DNA of 64,000 nucleotides from Oscillospiraceae bacterium (GTDB lineage Bacteria > Bacillota > Clostridia > Oscillospirales > Ruminococcaceae). The stretch spans positions 1 through 64,000 of the forward strand of contig JAGUQX010000008.1 of NCBI GenBank assembly GCA_030153485.1, written 5' to 3'. The translations under genes were made by a program, and so were the position numbers. Numbering within the stretch: position 1 is the stretch's first letter; each line of letters begins with the position of its first letter. Positions 58,123 through 64,000 of the stretch are shown piece by piece. The notes under the pieces were generated by a model that saw only the letters and a list, made by a program, of their open reading frames with translations, ran no database searches and was not told where the DNA came from.

Positions 58123-58520
58123 TAGCTTTCAAGAATAATCGTGGCTGCTACAGCATCAATTGTATTTTTTCTTTTTTTACCTCTAACATTTGATTGGTTT
58201 AAATAATGAGTAGCAGAAACAGTTGTTGATCGTTCATCCCATAGTATAACAGGTATAGAATTGTTTAAAATATTTTGAAGTTTTTCTTTAAAATTTTCAC
58301 ATATAATAGCTCTTGGACCAACTGATCCATCCATATTTTTTGGATGTCCAACTATTATTTCTTCAACAAAATTTTCATCGGATATTTTTTTTATATTATT
58401 TATACATTTATCCATATCTTTTTCATGTATAACGGAAAAAGGAGAAGCAAGAAGTTCTGTTTTATCACAGATAGATATACCTGTTCTTGCATCTCCATAG
58501 TCTATTGCCATAATTTTCAT
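58080..58520 (-). CDS. ruvX: RuvX/YqgF RNase H-like nuclease
   Basis: 146 residues. MAIDYGDARTGISICDKTEL at the start, GHPKNMDGSVGPRA near 60, DERSTTVSATHYL near 100 and IDAVAATIILESYL near 120 are the YqgF/RuvX motifs, with the acidic catalytic residues. Acts on Holliday junctions or on pre-16S rRNA 5' ends. The gene starts 7 bases after pyrD and so is likely read with the pyrimidine operon. Its C-terminal codons lie in the terminator. Confidence 0.93.
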   Translation of the reverse strand: MKIMAIDYGDARTGISICDKTELLASPFSVIHEKDMDKCINNIKKISDENFVEEIIVGHPKNMDGSVGPRAIICENFKEKLQNILNNSIPVILWDERSTTVSATHYLNQSNVRGKKRKNTIDAVAATIILESYLMYRRNKKLTSKN

Positions 58521-58527
58521 ATAATTA

Positions 58528-59436
58528 TTAGCTCCACAAAACTACAGACCCAGTTAAATCTGTAATATTATCTATATTATTTTCAAATAAATAGTTTTCT
58601 AATCCATCAATTATGTCTATCGGAGTGGTTGGTTGATTAAATGTGGCAGTACCTATTTGAAGCATGCTTGCGCCTGCCATTATCATTTCTACAGCCATTT
58701 TCCAATTTGATATACCACCTATTCCTATTATAGGAACTTTTACAGCGTTATAAACTTGATTCACCATTCTTAGAGCAATAGGGAAAACTGCTTCTCCTGA
58801 AAGACCGCCGTAATTTGTTCGTAATATAGGTTTTTTAGTTCTTATATCTATTCTCATAGATAGGATTGTATTTATAAGAGAAATGCAATCTGCACCACTG
58901 TCTTCTGCGATTTTTGCCATTTCTGATATATTTGTTACATTAGGAGAAAGTTTTACTATTATTGGTTTTTTTGAAACTTTTTTTACCGATGATACTAAAG
59001 TTTTTATACTTGATTTTGATGTTCCAAAAGCCATTCCACCTTTTGTTACATTTGGACATGAAATATTTAGCTCTATCATTCCTACTTCAGAATGGTTTAA
59101 TTTTTCTACCATTTCTATAAAATCTTCTATTGTTTCACCTGCTATATTTGCGATAATATTTTGATTTAAAGTTTTATAATATGGAATAATATTTTCTATA
59201 AGATGGTCTATACCATCATTTTGTAGTCCTACAGAATTTAACATTCCTTTTGGAGTTTCTGCAACTCGTGGTGCAGGATTTCCTAATTTAGGATTTTTTG
59301 TTGTTCCTTTTGTAATTACTGCTCCTAGTTTATCAAAAGGAAAAAAGTCCATCAACCCAAATCCAAAAGTTCCTGATGCTGGAATAATAGGATTGTTAAA
59401 TTCTATATTACACATAGATAAATTAAGTCTACTCAT
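58528..59436 (-). CDS. pyrD: Dihydroorotate dehydrogenase, class 1B catalytic subunit
   Basis: 302 residues from ATG 59436 (MSRLNLSMCNIEFNNP), overlapping the end of pyrK by 8 bases; the frame is open further upstream inside pyrK without similarity. FMN-binding barrel with NPIIPASGTFGFG near residue 15, the catalytic Cys in ELNISCPNV near 135 (class 1B uses Cys), and GIGGISNWKMAVEMIMAGAS near 250. Oxidises dihydroorotate to orotate with NAD via the PyrK subunit. Confidence 0.94.
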   Translation of the reverse strand: MSRLNLSMCNIEFNNPIIPASGTFGFGLMDFFPFDKLGAVITKGTTKNPKLGNPAPRVAETPKGMLNSVGLQNDGIDHLIENIIPYYKTLNQNIIANIAGETIEDFIEMVEKLNHSEVGMIELNISCPNVTKGGMAFGTSKSSIKTLVSSVKKVSKKPIIVKLSPNVTNISEMAKIAEDSGADCISLINTILSMRIDIRTKKPILRTNYGGLSGEAVFPIALRMVNQVYNAVKVPIIGIGGISNWKMAVEMIMAGASMLQIGTATFNQPTTPIDIIDGLENYLFENNIDNITDLTGSVVLWS

Positions 59437-60199
59437 CAAAAAACACCTCTTTATAATCAAAAACTGGTCCATCTTTACAGACATGAACATAAGTTTTTTT
59501 GTTATTTCTTTTTGCTTCACAAGCACAAACTAAACAATTTCCAATACCACATGCCATTTTTTGCTCCATAGAAACCTGACATTGAATATTATTTTTTTTG
59601 GCTATATCTGCGATCCCTTTCATCATAACAAGAGGACCACAAGTATATATTATATCTATTTTTTCGCGTAATAAAAGTTGGTTTAATCCATTAGTTACAA
59701 ATCCTTTAAGCCCCATAGAGCCATCATCTGTACAAATTATAGTTTCTTTAGAATATTTTTCAAATACATCATCTAAAATAACTTTTGATTTGTTTTGAAA
59801 ACCTAATATAGCAAAAGAATTTTTTCCATAAAATTTAGAAACACTAACAAGTGGGGGAGATCCAATTCCACCACCAATTACTACAGCTTTTATGGTGTTA
59901 TCTATAAGCTTAAAACCTCTTCCAAGAGGGCCAATTAGATCTATATAATCATCTGATTTTATATGTGATAATTTTTCTGTGCCTTCTCCACGAATTTCAA
60001 AAATTATGGTTATAGTTCCATTTTTTAAATCTATATCAGATATTGATATAGGTCTTCTTAGTAAAAAACCTTCAATGTTTATATTTACAAATTGCCCAGA
60101 TAGAGATTTTTTTGCAATTTCTGGAGAATGTACTAATAATTTAAACACATTAGTTCCAATCTCATCTTTTTTTAAAACCAAAAATTTTCCTTGTATCAT
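59429..60199 (-). CDS. pyrK: Dihydroorotate dehydrogenase electron-transfer subunit
   Basis: 256 residues. FAD domain with RRPISISDID near residue 55, NAD domain with VIGGGIGSPPLVSVSKFYG near 110, and the [2Fe-2S] cluster segment CGIGNCLVCAC plus VHVCKDGPVF at the C-terminus, with four cysteines. Passes electrons from PyrD to NAD. It lies between carB (15 bases) and pyrD. Confidence 0.94.
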   Translation of the reverse strand: MIQGKFLVLKKDEIGTNVFKLLVHSPEIAKKSLSGQFVNINIEGFLLRRPISISDIDLKNGTITIIFEIRGEGTEKLSHIKSDDYIDLIGPLGRGFKLIDNTIKAVVIGGGIGSPPLVSVSKFYGKNSFAILGFQNKSKVILDDVFEKYSKETIICTDDGSMGLKGFVTNGLNQLLLREKIDIIYTCGPLVMMKGIADIAKKNNIQCQVSMEQKMACGIGNCLVCACEAKRNNKKTYVHVCKDGPVFDYKEVFFDE

Positions 60200-60214
60200 G
60201 TTTCATCTCCTATA

Positions 60215-63200
60215 TTATAATTTATTTATATCAATCAGATCTAGATCTTCTACATTTTTATCTAGTATAATACTATCAATGATTGCATTAGCTGTATCTA
60301 TAGATGTTAGACAGCATATAGATCTCTCAACCGCTTTTCTTCTAATTTTAACATCGTCTAAAGCTGGTAGTCTTCCTTTAGATGAAGTTGATATGACATA
60401 ATCAACTTTCCCACTTTCTATAAGTGTTAGAGTATTTTCTTTCCCCTCATGAATTTTTTTAACGACATTTGTTGGTATCATATTTTTATTTAAAATATGG
60501 GCTGTTTTGGATGTCGCATATATATTAAATCCAAGAGATGAAAATTTTTCTGCGATAGATATAACTTCATTTTTATCTTGATCTCGAACTGTTATTAAAA
60601 CTCCACCAGATCTTTTTATCGTATATCCAGCACCAACAATCCCTTTTAATAATGCTTCAGAAAATGTTTTAGATATACCCAAAACTTCACCTGTAGATTT
60701 CATTTCTGGACCAAGATGGTTATCAACATCATGTAATTTTTCAAAACTGAATACAGGAACTTTAACGGCAATATAATTAGACGAAGGGTTTAGTCCTATT
60801 CCACATCCAATATCTTTTAGATTTTCTCCTAGAGATATTCTTGTTGCAATTTCAATCATTGGAATCCCTGTAACTTTACTGATATATGGAACCGTCCTAG
60901 ATGATCTAGGGTTAACTTCTATGACATATACATTTTCATTATACACTACATATTGTATATTAATAAGACCTTTTGTATGAAGATTTTGTGATAATTTTTT
61001 TGTATATTCAATAATAGTAGATTTAACATGTTCAGATATATTTTGTGCGGGGTATATAGATATAGAATCACCAGAATGAACACCAGCTCTTTCTATATGT
61101 TCCATTATTCCGGGAATAAGAAAGTCTACCCCATCAGATATGGCATCTACTTCGATTTCACGACCCATTATATATTTATCAATTAAAATAGGATTTTCTA
61201 TATTTGTGGCTGTGATAATATCCATATACTCTATAACATCTTCGTTTGAATAGGCTATAATCATATTTTGTCCACCAAGAACATATGACGGACGTAATAA
61301 AACTGGATATGATAATCTATGAGAAACTTCAACTGCTTCTCTAGTTGTAAAAACTGTTTCACCTTCTGGACGAGGTATATTACATTTTTCTAAAAGATTA
61401 TCAAATTTCTCTCTATCTTCAGCTCTATCTATATCTTCAAAGCTTGTTCCGATAATTTTTATTCCATTTTTACTTAAAAACTCTGTTAATTTAATGGCTG
61501 TTTGTCCACCAAATTGAACTATAACACCTAATGGATTTTCAACTTTAATTATATTCATGATATCTTCTTTTGTTATAGGTTCAAAATATAGCCTATCAGC
61601 TGTATCAAAGTCAGTAGAAACGGTTTCAGGGTTATTATTACATAAAACTGCTTCATACCCAAGTTTTTTAACTGCCCATGCGGCATGAACACAGCTATAA
61701 TCAAATTCTATACCTTGACCAATTCTAATTGGACCAGAACCAATAATTAATATACTTTTTTTATTAGTTTTATTTTCTTCTATAAATATTGCTGCTTCAT
61801 CTTCATCGCCTATTGTAGAATAAAAATATGGAGTTTGCGCAGAAAACTCGGCTGCACAAGTGTCAACCATTTTATATATAGGGTTTATTTTATTTTGTAT
61901 TTTTTTATTAGATATCCTCTCTATTGTGCTATCTAGATATCCAAATTTTTTTGCTTGAATATAATTTTCTTTATTTAATTCTGTTTTTAAAGATAATTCA
62001 AGATTAGAAATATTTTTTAGTTTATATAAAAACCATCTATCTATTTTTGTGATTTCATTTATATAATCAACGGTAATTCCTCTTTTAAGAGCCTCAAATA
62101 TAACGAAACATCTTTCATCGTCTACGCTATGTAAAAGTTTTTCTATCTCTTTTGTAGATCTTTTAGAAAGTTTTGGCAGAGATAGGCTATCTAATCCTAT
62201 CTCTGCTCCACGAACAGACTTCATTATGGCTTCTTCAAAACTTGTCCCGATACTCATAACTTCTCCTGTTGCTTTCATCTGTGTTCCAAGAGTTTTTTTA
62301 GCATAGACAAATTTATCAAATGGCCATCTAGGAAATTTTACTACTACATAGTCTAAAGCAGGTTCAAAACATGCAAAGGTTTTATTTGTTACATCGTTTC
62401 TAATTTCATCAAGGGTATATCCAATTGCAATTTTTGTAGATACTTTTGCAATTGGATATCCTGTTGCTTTAGAAGCAAGCGCTGATGAACGTGAAACTCT
62501 AGGATTAACCTCTATAACTGCATATTCAAAACTTTCTGGATGTAAAGCAAACTGGCAGTTACAACCACCCTCTACCTTTAATTCTGATACTATATTTAAA
62601 GCGGCGGTTCTAAGCATCTGATATTCTTTATCCGCCAAAGTTATACATGGTGCAATTACTATGCTATCTCCTGTGTGTACTCCGACAGGATCAAAATTTT
62701 CCATGCTACAAACCGTTATAATACTGCCTTTAGAATCTCGTATAACTTCGAATTCTATCTCTTTCCAACCGGATATACAACGTTCTATTAAAACTTGTGT
62801 TATTGGAGATAGACGGAGACCGTTTTCGCATATGTCAGCAAGTTCAGTTTTATCTTGTGCAATTCCTCCGCCGCTTCCTCCCATTGTGAAAGCTGGTCGA
62901 ACAATAACAGGATATCCGATTTCATCTGCAAATATTAATGCATCTTTTATATTTGTTACAACTTTTGAAGGAATACAGGGTTGTTTAATTTTTTCCATAG
63001 TGTCTTTAAAAGTTTGTCTATCTTCAGCTTTATCTATTGTTTCTGGGTTTGCTCCTAGAAGTTTCACGTTATTTTCTTCTAAAAAACCTTCTTTTGCAAG
63101 CTGCATAGAAAGTGTTAGACCTGTTTGTCCTCCAAGTGTGGAAAGTATGCTATCTGGCTTTTCTATTTTAATTATTTTTTTTATAACTTCTATAGTTAGT

Positions 63201-63415
63201 GGTTCTATATAAATTTTATCTGCCATTGATCTATCTGTCATTATTGTAGCAGGATTAGAGTTTATTAGTATAACTTCTAATCCTTCTTTTTTTAAAGCTC
63301 TACAAGCTTGTGTTCCTGCATAATCAAATTCTGCAGCTTGTCCAATTATAATAGGACCAGAACCAATAACTAAAACGCTTTTAATATCAGTACGTAATGG
63401 CATTTTATAGCTCAC
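60215..63415 (-). CDS. carB: Carbamoyl-phosphate synthase large chain
   Basis: 1066 residues, full length. Two homologous ATP-grasp halves: the first begins GSGPIIIGQAAEFDYAG near residue 17, the second GSGPIRIGQGIEFDYS near 555, each followed by its own ATP-binding and metal residues (for example ALDYVVVKFPRWPFDKF and NYIAVKVPVFSFEKL). The C-terminal part is the regulatory domain. Combines bicarbonate, ATP and ammonia from CarA. The start overlaps carA by 11 bases. Confidence 0.97.
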   Translation of the reverse strand: MSYKMPLRTDIKSVLVIGSGPIIIGQAAEFDYAGTQACRALKKEGLEVILINSNPATIMTDRSMADKIYIEPLTIEVIKKIIKIEKPDSILSTLGGQTGLTLSMQLAKEGFLEENNVKLLGANPETIDKAEDRQTFKDTMEKIKQPCIPSKVVTNIKDALIFADEIGYPVIVRPAFTMGGSGGGIAQDKTELADICENGLRLSPITQVLIERCISGWKEIEFEVIRDSKGSIITVCSMENFDPVGVHTGDSIVIAPCITLADKEYQMLRTAALNIVSELKVEGGCNCQFALHPESFEYAVIEVNPRVSRSSALASKATGYPIAKVSTKIAIGYTLDEIRNDVTNKTFACFEPALDYVVVKFPRWPFDKFVYAKKTLGTQMKATGEVMSIGTSFEEAIMKSVRGAEIGLDSLSLPKLSKRSTKEIEKLLHSVDDERCFVIFEALKRGITVDYINEITKIDRWFLYKLKNISNLELSLKTELNKENYIQAKKFGYLDSTIERISNKKIQNKINPIYKMVDTCAAEFSAQTPYFYSTIGDEDEAAIFIEENKTNKKSILIIGSGPIRIGQGIEFDYSCVHAAWAVKKLGYEAVLCNNNPETVSTDFDTADRLYFEPITKEDIMNIIKVENPLGVIVQFGGQTAIKLTEFLSKNGIKIIGTSFEDIDRAEDREKFDNLLEKCNIPRPEGETVFTTREAVEVSHRLSYPVLLRPSYVLGGQNMIIAYSNEDVIEYMDIITATNIENPILIDKYIMGREIEVDAISDGVDFLIPGIMEHIERAGVHSGDSISIYPAQNISEHVKSTIIEYTKKLSQNLHTKGLINIQYVVYNENVYVIEVNPRSSRTVPYISKVTGIPMIEIATRISLGENLKDIGCGIGLNPSSNYIAVKVPVFSFEKLHDVDNHLGPEMKSTGEVLGISKTFSEALLKGIVGAGYTIKRSGGVLITVRDQDKNEVISIAEKFSSLGFNIYATSKTAHILNKNMIPTNVVKKIHEGKENTLTLIESGKVDYVISTSSKGRLPALDDVKIRRKAVERSICCLTSIDTANAIIDSIILDKNVEDLDLIDINKL

Positions 63416-64000
63416 TTTCTATTATTTTTATAAATTCATCAAAAAGATAAGATGTATCATTTGGACCAGCAGCTGCTTCTGGGTGGAATTGGACAGTAAA
63501 TATTTTTTTGTTTTTATATTTGATTCCTTCGCAGCTATTATCGTTTACATTTATATGGCTTATATCTGCTATTGATCTATCAACTGATAGAGTTTCAACT
63601 GCATATCCATGATTTTGTGTTGTTATAAAAATTTTTTCTTTTTCTAAATCTTTTATAGGCTGATTTGCTCCACGATGTCCATATTTTAATTTTTCTGTAT
63701 TAAAATTATTTGCAAGAGCCATAAGTTGGTGTCCCAAACATATGCCAAATATAGGTATATTTAAGTTAGAAATTTCTTTTAAATTTTGGATTATTTCTAT
63801 ATTTTCTGAAGGGTTTCCAGGACCGTTCGACAGCATAATTCCATCTGGTCTTAATTTTTTTATATCCTCCATATTAGTATTATATGGTAGAACTATAACA
63901 GTGCACCCTCTTTTTAACAATTCTTTTCTTATATTAAATTTATATCCAAAATCTAATAAAGCGATTGTTAGTTTGGATGAATTTTCTGGTAAAAAAATTT
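63405..64000 (-). CDS. carA: Carbamoyl-phosphate synthase small chain, partial
   Basis: The gene is cut by the right edge of the window; in the same frame it continues through 64000 with LTIALLDFGYKFNIRKELL. Only the glutaminase part is seen: Cys in FGICLGHQLMAL, and His and Glu in FTVQFHPEAAAGP, the catalytic triad residues. The N-terminal domain lies outside. Supplies ammonia to CarB. Starts the pyrimidine group carA-carB-pyrK-pyrD as far as can be seen. Confidence 0.95.
   Translation of the reverse strand, partial: IFLPENSSKLTIALLDFGYKFNIRKELLKRGCTVIVLPYNTNMEDIKKLRPDGIMLSNGPGNPSENIEIIQNLKEISNLNIPIFGICLGHQLMALANNFNTEKLKYGHRGANQPIKDLEKEKIFITTQNHGYAVETLSVDRSIADISHINVNDNSCEGIKYKNKKIFTVQFHPEAAAGPNDTSYLFDEFIKIIESEL

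Overview
The window comes from a very A+T-rich, spore-forming, Gram-positive genome of the class Clostridia. The evidence is a base composition visibly below 30% G+C, Shine-Dalgarno sites of the GGAGG type, frequent TTG starts, CIRCE/HrcA control of chaperones, an AbrB-type regulator with a zinc-ribbon tail, SPOCS (DUF3794) sporulation-type domains, C-terminal sorting signals, and the gene order cdaR-like / ftsE / ftsX / M23 hydrolase / S41 protease / unknown / greA / lysS. Signal peptides, lipoboxes, surface proteins and heme uptake fit a host-associated lifestyle. I cannot name the species. No rRNA, tRNA, CRISPR array, insertion sequence or prophage was seen.

Bases 1-26.6 kb are an accessory region dealing with the cell exterior and spore surface. 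It holds a decayed ricin-like lectin gene. It holds a family of unknown proteins (595, 5758 and 6788 on the + strand, with a looser relative at 11530) that share a short (N/C)Y(D/E)SVF motif. An operon on the - strand encodes a secreted protein, a lipoprotein and a small ABC transporter (5602 to 2244). A heme/iron import and heme-handling operon (11347 to 7690) lies behind a 19-bp perfect palindrome. Several exported proteins of unknown role follow. A likely spore-surface operon (22474 to 15946) then carries four SPOCS-domain proteins, one of them a 1243-residue adhesin-like mosaic, and two related cysteine-containing beta-domain proteins, all without signal peptides. The region ends with a secreted GH63 glucosidase and a Cna-B-like surface protein, both with NPxTG-like sorting tails.

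Bases 26.9-64 kb are mostly core metabolism and housekeeping. In order: glyoxalase-like and thioredoxin-like proteins; a class Ib ribonucleotide reductase operon nrdI-nrdE-nrdF with an extra stand-alone ATP-cone protein; thyA-folA, so deoxynucleotide supply genes are clustered; groES-groEL; tmcAL divergent from acetate kinase; hrcA-grpE-dnaK and dnaJ; guaA; a D-2-hydroxyacid dehydrogenase; an AbrB regulator; a CdaR/PucR-type regulator; ftsEX with its peptidoglycan hydrolase partner; an S41 protease; greA; lysS; LemA and TPM-domain proteins; a DUF1292 protein; a 6S RNA; and, on the - strand, carA (cut by the window end), carB, pyrK, pyrD and ruvX.

Chaperone genes are tied together by CIRCE sites upstream of groES and hrcA. 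Many gene ends are closed by very long, near-perfect palindromic terminators, several of which extend into the coding ends of convergent genes. The most interesting parts are the SPOCS spore-surface operon, the NYDSVF protein family, the separate ATP-cone gene in the nrd operon and the lactococcin-972-like export operon. Coordinates of operons and starts come from reading the sequence; functions of unknown proteins are inferences and are marked as such.
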